Shown here: positions 7,828 through 14,828 of the stretch, one piece after another
Layout: every line of letters begins with the position of its first letter
Position numbering within the stretch: the stretch's first letter is position 1
NCBI RefSeq assembly: GCF_002192255.1
Contig: NZ_CP021768.1
Span: 3,366,001-3,430,000, forward strand
Direction of reading: 5' to 3'
Source: Stenotrophomonas sp. WZN-1
Lineage (GTDB): Bacteria; Pseudomonadota; Gammaproteobacteria; Xanthomonadales; Xanthomonadaceae
DNA: 64,000 nt
The notes under the pieces: model-generated
Databases searched by the model: none
What the model saw: only the letters and a program-made list of their open reading frames with translations
What the model was told of the DNA's origin: nothing
Translations under genes and position numbers: made by a program

Positions 7828-9801
7828 GTGAATGCTGCCGCCTCCCCTGCTGCAAAGCGCACGTCCCGCTGGCGCCTCCGCCGCCCCGGCCCACGAGGCC
7901 GGCGCTGGCTGACGCTGCTGATCTTCCTGCTGGCGGCGATCCTGGTACTGATCGCGCTGTGGGACTGGAACTGGTTCAAGGGCCCGGTTGAGCGTGCGGT
8001 GCAGGCCCGTACTGGCCGTGCGCTGCACATCGGCCACCTGGATGTCGACCTCGGCCGCACCAGTACGATCCGTGCCGATGCGATCACCTTCGCCAATGCA
8101 GGCTGGGCGAAGCAGCCGGACATGGCCAGCGCCGACCGCGTCGAGATCGACCTGCGGGTCTGGCCCCTGCTGCGCGGCAGCGTCCAGCTGCCCGAAGTGC
8201 GCCTGACCCGGCCGGACGTGCTGCTGGAAACCGCCCCGCGCAAGGGCGAACCGGGCAACTGGGATTTCCTCGGTGACCGCGCCGGCGGGGCAAGCCTCCA
8301 GCTCAAACGGTTGCGCATCGATGACGGTCGCCTGCAGTTCCTCGATGCGCTCGGACGCACCGATATCCGCGTGGACGTGCGCAGCGGGCAGCCGAAGCAG
8401 GCCGACGCCGCGCCACCGCTGCTGGTGCAGGGCAAGGGACACTGGCAGGGTAATCCATTCACCCTGCGCGGCGGCACTGAATCACCGCTGGAGCTGACCG
8501 ACAGCGACCACCCGTTCCGCATCCACCTCGACGGCCGCGCCGGCGCCACTCACGCCGTCGCCAGCGGCACATTGACCAACCCCTTCCAGCTGCGCGTGTT
8601 CGACCTGCAGTTCGCGCTCAGCGGCCAGGACCTGGCCGACCTCTACCCCTTGCTCGGCATCGCCATTCCGCCGTCCCCGCCCTACGCGTTGAATGGTCGG
8701 CTCAAGCGTGACCACAACCTCTGGCGTTACGAGCAGTTCACCGGCAAGGTCGGCGACAGCGACCTAGGTGGCAACCTGCAGTTCGAAGTGGGCGGCGCGC
8801 GCCCGCGGCTGACCGCTACGCTGGAATCCAAACGCCTGGACTTCGACGATCTGGCCGGCTTTATCGGCGCCCCACCAAAGACTGGTGGCGGTGAAACCGC
8901 GAACGCAGAACAGAAAGCAGAAGCTGCGCGCATCACCGCAAGCGCGCGGGTATTGCCCGATACCCCCTACAACCTCGGCAAACTGCGTGCGATGGATGCC
9001 GACGTGCGCTGGAAGGCGCATCGCATCAACGCACCCTCGCTGCCGCTTGACGACATGGATGCACACCTGTTGCTGGATGACGGCGTGCTGCGGCTGGACC
9101 CGCTGAACTTCGGCGTCGCCGGCGGCGATATCCGCAGCACGATCCGCATGGACGCGCGCCACCCGCAGATCAGCACCGCGCTGAAGGCCAGCGTGCGCGG
9201 CGTGCAGTTGGGCCAGCTGTTCCCCGACGCGAAGCTGGCCGAGCAGGCCAAGGGCGGCATCGGCGGCGAAGTGGACCTGAGTGGCCGTGGCAATTCGATC
9301 GCCGCGATGCTCGGCAGCAGCAACGGCAAGGTCGGCCTGGCGATGGGCCGCGGCCATGTCGGCAACCTGGTGATGGAGCTGGCCGGCCTGGACATCACCG
9401 AGTCGCTGAAATTCCTGGTGACCGGCGACAAGCAGATCCCCCTGCGCTGCGCCTTCGCCGACTTCGGCGTGCGCGACGGCCTGATGACCAGCCAGGCGCT
9501 GGCGGTGGATACCACCGACACGATCCTCATCGGCGAAGGCACGGTCAGCCTGCGCGATGAGACCCTGGACCTGCTGTTGAAGCCACGCCCGAAGGACAGG
9601 AGCATCCTGGTACTGCGCTCGCCGTTGCACATCGCCGGCACCTTCAAGGACCCGTCATTCCGCCCTGACTTCAAGGCGCTGGGCATCCGCGGCGCGGTGG
9701 CCCTGGCACTGGGCAGCATCGCCCCGCCGGCGGCGTTGCTGGCGACCATCGAACTGGGGCCGGGCAAGGACGCCGACTGCGGTGGGCAGTATGCGAAGTA
9801 G
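7828..9801 (+). CDS. AsmA-family protein
   Basis: A 657-residue AsmA-family protein: one N-terminal transmembrane segment (residues about 27-45, LTLLIFLLAAILVLIALW) followed by a long periplasmic region with beta-groove repeats. The AsmA N-terminal signature is seen in VERAVQARTGRALHIG, and a C-terminal AsmA_2-like part runs from about residue 480. Proteins of this family act in outer-membrane assembly and phospholipid transport between membranes. The GTG at 7828 is the only start giving the full frame. A better-placed Shine-Dalgarno (GAGGGG, 7808-7813) actually faces an ATG at 7820 in another frame that ends after three codons. Confidence 0.87.
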   Translation: MNAAASPAAKRTSRWRLRRPGPRGRRWLTLLIFLLAAILVLIALWDWNWFKGPVERAVQARTGRALHIGHLDVDLGRTSTIRADAITFANAGWAKQPDMASADRVEIDLRVWPLLRGSVQLPEVRLTRPDVLLETAPRKGEPGNWDFLGDRAGGASLQLKRLRIDDGRLQFLDALGRTDIRVDVRSGQPKQADAAPPLLVQGKGHWQGNPFTLRGGTESPLELTDSDHPFRIHLDGRAGATHAVASGTLTNPFQLRVFDLQFALSGQDLADLYPLLGIAIPPSPPYALNGRLKRDHNLWRYEQFTGKVGDSDLGGNLQFEVGGARPRLTATLESKRLDFDDLAGFIGAPPKTGGGETANAEQKAEAARITASARVLPDTPYNLGKLRAMDADVRWKAHRINAPSLPLDDMDAHLLLDDGVLRLDPLNFGVAGGDIRSTIRMDARHPQISTALKASVRGVQLGQLFPDAKLAEQAKGGIGGEVDLSGRGNSIAAMLGSSNGKVGLAMGRGHVGNLVMELAGLDITESLKFLVTGDKQIPLRCAFADFGVRDGLMTSQALAVDTTDTILIGEGTVSLRDETLDLLLKPRPKDRSILVLRSPLHIAGTFKDPSFRPDFKALGIRGAVALALGSIAPPAALLATIELGPGKDADCGGQYAK

Positions 9802-9923
9802 GAGCGGGTGTTCGCGGCGCTTGGATTGATCGTGGTTTGAGGGGGACGGGTGACAATTTCCTGCGCGCGCGGAACGAGAGCGGAAATTCAAAGTCAAAAG
9901 AAAAAAGCAAAGTCAAAAGCTGT

Positions 9924-9946
9924 TGCCAACCAAGGTTGGCAGCTAC
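9924..9946 (-). repeat. SMAG-type palindrome
   Basis: TGCCAACC/GGTTGGCA inverted repeat followed by CTAC, so the GTAG end is on the minus strand. It sits on the outer flank of the large composite palindrome at 9998-10184. Confidence 0.65.
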
Positions 9947-9997
9947 CAAAGGCAGTCAACCGACGCTGCAATCCACCGCACTCGCGGGACGAGTCCA

Positions 9998-10184
9998 GAG
10001 GCGGAGAGGGTATGGCCGTGCAGCACCGTTGGCGCCATGGGCCCGAGGCATGCCTCGGGCGGGTTGGGCAGGACGCCCAACCCAGGTCTTGCCGTGTGCG
10101 CAGGACAGCGCACACGAGCAAGGCGCCATCGAGCCCCCATGGATGGGTTTACGGCGTGTCCTGCACGGCCATGCCCTCCGCCTG
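9998..10184 (+). repeat. large composite palindrome, copy A (type 1)
   Basis: Outer arms at about 9998-10025 and 10158-10184 are imperfectly complementary (shared ATGGCCGTGCAG core). Between them lie nested hairpins: 10041-10060 (perfect, GCCCGAGGCA arm), 10061-10083 (GGGTTGGGC arm), 10094-10115 (GTGTGCGC arm), and an enclosing GGCGCC pair. The conserved core with a CCCAT-GG-ATGGG hairpin and TTTACGGCGT follows. The same core recurs at 52.2 and 55.6 kb in reverse orientation. Function unknown. Confidence 0.8.
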
Positions 10185-10203
10185 CCGACGTATCAGATAG
10201 GCG

Positions 10204-10248
10204 CTGCTTTGGCTTTGGCTTTGGCTTTGGCTTTGCCTTTGGCTTTGA
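10204..10248. repeat. tandem GGCTTT hexamer run
   Basis: About seven copies of a GGCTTT unit, one degenerate (GCCTTT), lie between composite palindrome copy A and the CBS gene stop. Such runs vary in copy number by slippage. Reverse-complemented, they resemble the AGCAAAAGC-rich spacers near other copies of the composite palindrome. Confidence 0.75.
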
Positions 10249-10293
10249 GCTTCAAAAAGCGGGCCGGCGGGCCGCAGGCCCGCCAGCAACACC

Positions 10294-10725
10294 TCACCCT
10301 GCCACGATGTACTGCTGCAGCTGATCCAGCTCCCGCCGCTGCGCATCGATCACCGACTTCACCAGGTCGCCGATGGAGATCACACCCAGCACCTGCGCGC
10401 CCTCGACCACCGGCAGGTGGCGGATGCGGTAGTCAGTCACCAGTTGCAGGCAGTGCTCCACCTTCTCGCCCGGCGACACGGTTACCACCTGCGCCGTCAT
10501 GATCTCCGCCACCGCGGTATCGCGCGACGAACGATCACGCAGCACGATCTTGCGCGCGTAATCACGCTCGGACAGGATCCCGACCAGCCGCGGCCCGTCC
10601 ATCACCAGCACCGCACCGATGCCCTTTTCCGCCATCAACCGGATCGCATCGATCACCGCCGCATCCGGCGCGACCGCATGTACTTCAGGAGACTTGCCGT
10701 CCAACAGTTGCCGTACCGTCGTCAT
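10294..10725 (-). CDS. CBS-domain pair protein
   Basis: A 143-residue protein made of two CBS domains (about residues 8-62 and 72-128), the pair forming one Bateman module that typically binds adenine nucleotides or SAM. Motifs include GIGAVLVMDG, LVGILSERDYARK and YRIRHLPVVEG. No enzymatic domain is attached, so it probably acts as a stand-alone sensor or adaptor. Its start lies 41 bases inside the 3' end of the upstream GT2 gene, so the two are likely co-transcribed. Target unknown. Confidence 0.9.
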   Translation of the reverse strand: MTTVRQLLDGKSPEVHAVAPDAAVIDAIRLMAEKGIGAVLVMDGPRLVGILSERDYARKIVLRDRSSRDTAVAEIMTAQVVTVSPGEKVEHCLQLVTDYRIRHLPVVEGAQVLGVISIGDLVKSVIDAQRRELDQLQQYIVAG

Positions 10726-11704
10726 CTGCCTGCCCTCCGAGGGTGGGTTGCAGGGCCGAGTCTGCCACGGCGGATGCTAGCCACGCGTCAACCAGGTACA
10801 ACGGCCGCTGCTTGGACTCTTCGTACAGCCGCCCCAGGTACTCACCGATCAGGCCCAGCGCGATCAGCTGCACCCCGCCAAGGAACAGGATCACCGCCAT
10901 CATCGTCGGCCAGCCCGCCACCCGGTCGCCATACAGCGCCGCCTTCGCGATCACCCACAGGCCGAACACGAACGCGACTGCTGCGGTTGCCAGGCCCAGG
11001 TAGGTGGCGGTCCGCAGCGGCACGGTCGAGAAGCCGGTGATGCCTTCGAGGGCGAAATTCCACAGCCGCCACAGGCTGAACTTGCTGGTGCCGGCCACGC
11101 GCGCGTGGCGGTGATAGGGCACGGCAATCCGTTTGAAGCCTACCCAGCTGAAAAGCCCTTTCATGAAGCGGTGGCGCTCACGCATCCCGCGCAGGGCGCT
11201 CAGCGCGCGCGGCGACAGCAGGCGGAAATCTCCGGTATCGGCCGGAATCGGCGTACGCGACAGGCGGCCCATCACCCGATAGAACATCGCTGCCGTGGCG
11301 CGCTTGATCCAGGACTCGCCATCGCGGGCCATGCGCGTGCCGTACACGTTGTCATGGCCCTCGCGCCAGCGGGCGACGAACTGCGGCACCAGCTCCGGCG
11401 GGTCCTGGCCGTCGGCATCGAGGATCATCGCTGCCCCCTCGTGCACCAGATCCAGGCCTGCGGTCAGCGCCGCCTCCTTGCCGAAGTTGCGCGACAGTTT
11501 CAGCGCCGACACGCGCGCATCGGCCTGGGCCAGCCCCGCGATCACCTCCCATGTGCGGTCATGACTGCCGTCATCCACATAGAGGATGTGGCCGTCGATG
11601 TCGGGCATGCCGTCCAGCACCGCGCACAGCCGTGGATGCAGCAGCGGCAGTGCCAGGGCCTCGTTGTAGGCGGCGATGACGAAAGTAAGGCGTTCGCGGT
11701 TCAT
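10685..11704 (-). CDS. polyprenyl-phosphate-type glycosyltransferase family 2
   Basis: A 339-residue GT-A fold enzyme resembling DPM1/GtrB/ArnC transferases, which load a sugar onto undecaprenyl phosphate at the inner membrane. The nucleotide-sugar motif DDGS and the metal-binding DADGQDPPEL segment are in the first 110 residues, and TGDFRLLSPR follows. Two C-terminal transmembrane helices (about residues 230-255 and 265-290) give the GtrB-like topology. The ATG at 11704 starts at the conserved TFVIAAYNE strand; a longer frame adds an Arg-rich leader without support. It overlaps the CBS gene and follows mtgA. Confidence 0.85.
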   Translation of the reverse strand: MNRERLTFVIAAYNEALALPLLHPRLCAVLDGMPDIDGHILYVDDGSHDRTWEVIAGLAQADARVSALKLSRNFGKEAALTAGLDLVHEGAAMILDADGQDPPELVPQFVARWREGHDNVYGTRMARDGESWIKRATAAMFYRVMGRLSRTPIPADTGDFRLLSPRALSALRGMRERHRFMKGLFSWVGFKRIAVPYHRHARVAGTSKFSLWRLWNFALEGITGFSTVPLRTATYLGLATAAVAFVFGLWVIAKAALYGDRVAGWPTMMAVILFLGGVQLIALGLIGEYLGRLYEESKQRPLYLVDAWLASAVADSALQPTLGGQADDDGTATVGRQVS

Positions 11705-11761
11705 GCCCGGATTGTACGTTGCCTGCAGGCGCATGGCCCGCCGCCCCGAGGGCATCTGCCC

Positions 11762-12511
11762 TCAATCTTCCGACAGGTATGACGCGCCACCCAGCTGGCG
11801 TGCCTGGCGCTGGATCCATGCCGCGCGCCGCTGCACATACGGCCCTGGTTTTGCCGCGTTGTAGCGCCTCGGTGCCGGCAGTACCGCCGCCAGTCGCGCG
11901 CTCTCGGCCGGACTCAGCCGGGCCGCGTCCTTGCCCCAGAATTTCCGGGCTGCCGCCTGCGCGCCGTACACACCATCACCGAACTCGGCGATGTTGGCGT
12001 ACATCTCCAGGATGCGCTCCTTCGGCCACAGCGCCTCGATCAGCACCGTGTACCAGACCTCCAGGCCCTTGCGGATCCAGCTGCGGCCCTGCCACAGGAA
12101 CAGGTTCTTGGCCACCTGCTGGCTGATCGTGCTGGCGCCGCGCAGGCGCCCGCCCCTGGCATTGTGGTCGCGGGCCTTTTCGATGGCCTGCAGGTCGAAG
12201 CCATTGTGGTCGGGGAAGCGCTGGTCCTCGGCCGCCACCAGCGAGATGGGCAGGCTCGGGGCCATCTGGTCGAGGTCGCGCCACTGGTAATGCAGCCGAT
12301 AGGACCAGTCGGCCTCGCCCAGCGCCTCGCCATAGCGCCACAGCATCACCATGGACACCGGCGGGTCGATGAACCGCAGCACCAGCACCTGCAGACAGCT
12401 GAAGGCGGCCAGCAGCACCGGCAGCCACAGCAGCCGCTTCCAGCGCCAGCGCCGCCGGCGCGGCGTGGCGACCACTGCCTCTACCTTGTGCTGCTCTCCC
12501 GCTGCCCCCAT
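11762..12511 (-). CDS. mtgA: monofunctional biosynthetic peptidoglycan transglycosylase
   Basis: A GT51 glycosyltransferase of 249 residues that polymerises lipid II into glycan strands. One N-terminal membrane anchor (about residues 25-45) precedes the catalytic domain. The catalytic Glu lies in [15 protein letters not shown] and the second signature is [16 protein letters not shown]. There is no transpeptidase domain, which separates it from class A PBPs such as mrcB at 56.5 kb. The ATG at 12511 gives a normal length; the longer open frame upstream is Arg-rich shadow sequence. It is divergent from hslO. Confidence 0.94.
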   Translation of the reverse strand: MGAAGEQHKVEAVVATPRRRRWRWKRLLWLPVLLAAFSCLQVLVLRFIDPPVSMVMLWRYGEALGEADWSYRLHYQWRDLDQMAPSLPISLVAAEDQRFPDHNGFDLQAIEKARDHNARGGRLRGASTISQQVAKNLFLWQGRSWIRKGLEVWYTVLIEALWPKERILEMYANIAEFGDGVYGAQAAARKFWGKDAARLSPAESARLAAVLPAPRRYNAAKPGPYVQRRAAWIQRQARQLGGASYLSED

Positions 12512-12588
12512 TACTGGTGCATCCTTCTTCTGTCTGGTTGTCGGCGCATTATCCGGCAACCGCCCCCGTTTACGCGCGATGTGAGCCG

Positions 12589-13482
12589 ATGACCGCCAAC
12601 TCCGATTCCCTGATCCGTTTCCTGCTTCCCGACGCCGGCGTCCGCGGCGTGCATGTGCACCTGCAGGCCACCTGGCAGGAAATCCTGTCCCACGCCGCAT
12701 ACCCGGACGCCGCTGCCGAGCTGCTCGGCGAGGCCTGTGTCGCCTCGGCACTGTTCACCGGCCACACCAAGATCGACGGCCGCCTGTCGGTGCAGCTGCG
12801 CAGCAGCACTGCCCTGCGCACCCTGTTTGCCGAATGCACCGCCGCCGGCACCCTGCGCGGCATCGCCCAGCTCAGCGAGGGCGCCGACGCGCCGCGTGAC
12901 CTGTCCAGCCTCGGCGAGGATGCCATCCTCGCCATCACCATCGAGAACCCTGGCCTCGACCCGCGCGAGCCGCAGCGCTACCAGAGCCTGGTCGCGCTGA
13001 CCGCGCCGGAACTGGACGAAGCCTTCGAGGACTACTTCCGCCAGTCGGAGCAGCTGCCGACCCGCCTGCTGCTGGCGGCCGACCGCAAGGGTGCCGCTGG
13101 CCTGCTGCTGCAGAAGCTGCCGGGCGACGAAGGCGACGAGGATGGCTGGGCCCGTGCCAGCGCCCTGTTCGAGACCCTGGGCAAGGCCGAACTGCTGGCC
13201 ACCCCGGCCGAGCAGCTGCTGCACCGCCTGTTCCACGAGGAGCGACCGGAAATGCTGGGCGACAAGCCGCTGTCCTTCGCCTGCTCCTGCTCGCGCGAGC
13301 GGGTGGCCGGCATGCTGCAGTCGCTGGGGGAAGAGGAGGCCCGTGCGGCCGCCGAGGACACCGGCGCCGTCGAGGTGCGTTGCGAATTCTGCGGGCGTGA
13401 GTATCACTTTCCATTGACGGAGTTCGGCATACTGTTCCACGGCGCCCAGGGGGCTGTACCGGCGCCTGAACGACTTCAGTAA
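12589..13482 (+). CDS. hslO: redox-regulated chaperone Hsp33
   Basis: A 297-residue cytoplasmic holdase activated by disulfide formation during oxidative stress. The C-terminal zinc-binding switch is present as C-x-C (FACSCSRE) and C-x2-C (VRCEFCGRE), four Cys in the family spacing. The N-terminal substrate-binding domain matches Hsp33, including the [13 protein letters not shown] strand. The ATG at 12589 (MTANSDSL) is the usual start; upstream codons in the same frame belong to the divergent mtgA leader. Confidence 0.95.
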   Translation: MTANSDSLIRFLLPDAGVRGVHVHLQATWQEILSHAAYPDAAAELLGEACVASALFTGHTKIDGRLSVQLRSSTALRTLFAECTAAGTLRGIAQLSEGADAPRDLSSLGEDAILAITIENPGLDPREPQRYQSLVALTAPELDEAFEDYFRQSEQLPTRLLLAADRKGAAGLLLQKLPGDEGDEDGWARASALFETLGKAELLATPAEQLLHRLFHEERPEMLGDKPLSFACSCSRERVAGMLQSLGEEEARAAAEDTGAVEVRCEFCGREYHFPLTEFGILFHGAQGAVPAPERLQ

Positions 13483-13514
13483 ACGGCAGTCTTGTACCTG
13501 GGGAGGATCAAGGC

Positions 13515-13566
13515 TTGTTAAGAATTCATAAACACCCTAGGATCAGGTTCCCGTCCCCACGGGAAC
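13515..13566 (+). promoter_or_regulatory. promoter and 5' hairpin of the 13.6-kb secreted-protein gene
   Basis: TTGTTA (13515-13520), a 17-base spacer and TAGGAT (13538-13543) form a reasonable sigma-70 promoter in an AT-rich patch. Directly downstream is a perfect eight-base hairpin GTTCCCGT/ACGGGAAC with loop CCCC (13547-13566), at or next to the expected transcript start. Confidence 0.55.
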
Positions 13567-13598
13567 TTCCGTTGTCCGTCCCTGTCTGAACTGGTCCG

Positions 13599-14447
13599 AT
13601 GCGTACCTACCTGCGTCTACCGCTGGCCCTGCTGATCGCCCTTGGCGCGATCACGGGCGTGCATGCGCAGAGCAAGGACACCCGCACCGTCCTGCCGGTA
13701 TGGAACAAGGGGAGTGGCAAGGTCGAGGCGCTGCTGTACCTGGAGCCGACCGGTGAACAGGCAGCCGGCGCCCGCTGGCATTTCGGCCGCAATTCGCTGG
13801 ACGCGGCCTTTGGCCTGTCCTCCGGCGATTCGCTGGGCCTGCTCTGCAACAGCAGCAGCGGTACCAGCATCAGCGGCCTGGCCAGCCATTGCATGCTGGC
13901 CAGCCTGGGCGACGAGGATGATCTGAACAGCCGTCGTTTCAGCGGTACCGCCGCGCTGAACCGCGGCAACAGCCGCCTGGGCATCACCGCCGGCACCGGC
14001 CGTGAAACCCTGCCCGCCTGGTTGTCTGGCCCGAACAAGACGCCCTCGCTGCGCGCCGAGCAGAACGATCTGACCGTGTTCGCGCAGAAGAACATCGGTC
14101 GCGAAGGCTTCGTCTCCATTGCCGGTACCTATGCCAAGGCGCGCCTGGTTCCGCTGGCCGACGCCTCGCCGGCCATCGTCGATCGCTGGGACAGCAAGAG
14201 CCTGAGCATCGGCGCCGGTTACGGCAACTTCACCGGCAGCATCATCGGCCGCGTGGTCGACGTCCCGGGCAAGCCCGGCAAGTGGGAAGGCCTGGGCATC
14301 GGCCTGACCTGGCGTACCCCGTGGTCCGGCCAGCTCACCGTCGGTGCCGAGAATGTGATCAGCCGCGGCAAGAATCCGTTCTCCCCGCGCAACGAAAGCA
14401 ACGACGACGGCACCGTGCCGTATGTGCGCTACGAACAGGATCTCTGA
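13599..14447 (+). CDS. conserved secreted protein, possibly beta-barrel
   Basis: I do not recognise a named family. The 282-residue product starts with a signal peptide (cleavage near VHAQS, about residue 24). The mature part is rich in alternating polar/hydrophobic strands with Gly and aromatics (ARWHFGRNSLDAAFGL, SIGAGYGNFTGSIIGRV, GLGIGLTWRTPWSGQL), as in an outer-membrane beta-barrel or beta-sheet surface protein. Two Cys lie in the segment LLCNSSSGT...ASHCML and could form a disulfide. It has its own promoter and ends at a strong terminator, so it is probably monocistronic. Confidence 0.75.
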   Translation: MRTYLRLPLALLIALGAITGVHAQSKDTRTVLPVWNKGSGKVEALLYLEPTGEQAAGARWHFGRNSLDAAFGLSSGDSLGLLCNSSSGTSISGLASHCMLASLGDEDDLNSRRFSGTAALNRGNSRLGITAGTGRETLPAWLSGPNKTPSLRAEQNDLTVFAQKNIGREGFVSIAGTYAKARLVPLADASPAIVDRWDSKSLSIGAGYGNFTGSIIGRVVDVPGKPGKWEGLGIGLTWRTPWSGQLTVGAENVISRGKNPFSPRNESNDDGTVPYVRYEQDL

Positions 14448-14478
14448 TCCGCTCACGCCGCTTCCGCAACGATTCCCG

Positions 14479-14500
14479 AAGGCGCCGTAAGGCGCCTTTT
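14479..14500 (+). terminator. intrinsic terminator
   Basis: Stem AAGGCGCC/GGCGCCTT with loop GTAA, running into a T tract, 31 bases after the secreted-protein stop. Confidence 0.85.
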
Positions 14501-14828
14501 GCATATGCGTGCCTGCCACCGACCAATGGAAGCGATATCGCCGCAGGGTGATGAAATAGAACGCGTTGACATAGTGAGATACATATCAATCGAAACTTTT
14601 TTCATCATTCTGCGTTAACAAACGAGGCATAACGACATGACCATGCCAGCAACCTGTTGATTGGAATGACAAAAGCATGTTTTTACCAAAATCACAGACT
14701 TCATTAACACAGCTTTAATTCTTGGCGAGCGCCCGTTACTATCGGGTCAGCCTCGCGATTTGGGAGCGCTTTTTCGCTCCCCCGCCGGGCATTAACCCCA
14801 GCCAAGATTTCTTGGAGAGAGAGAGCCA
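14501..14828 (+). other. AT-rich upstream region of the TonB receptor
   Basis: A 328-bp stretch, much lower in GC than its surroundings, lies before the receptor gene. It contains TTGACA at 14566-14571 without a clear -10, a run of A/T-rich segments to about 14715, and a good ribosome-binding purine tract GGAGAGAGAGAG just before the ATG. It probably carries the regulated receptor promoter, but I cannot assign the boxes. No gene is seen. Confidence 0.5.

Larger units (their letters stand above)
9802..10293. other. 492-bp intergenic region with one composite palindrome
   Basis: This gap lies between convergent genes (AsmA and CBS). In order it holds an A-rich stretch with two AAAGTCAAAAG motifs (about 9889-9919), a SMAG palindrome, the large composite palindrome described separately, a (GGCTTT)n tandem run, and a hairpin at 10266-10284 with arms GGCGGGCC/GGCCCGCC. 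Short ORFs here are translations of the repeats and are not supported as genes. Confidence 0.7.

Noticed and set aside
5286..8549. A 1087-codon minus-strand frame across prfC, haemolysin III and AsmA genes
   Set aside because: It spans three well-supported plus-strand genes and has low-complexity shadow composition.
9998..10184. Integron attC site or tRNA-like element for the composite palindrome
   Set aside because: No attC R'/R'' core sites or integrase-type context, and no tRNA T-loop or anticodon features; the arms are longer and more perfect than either.
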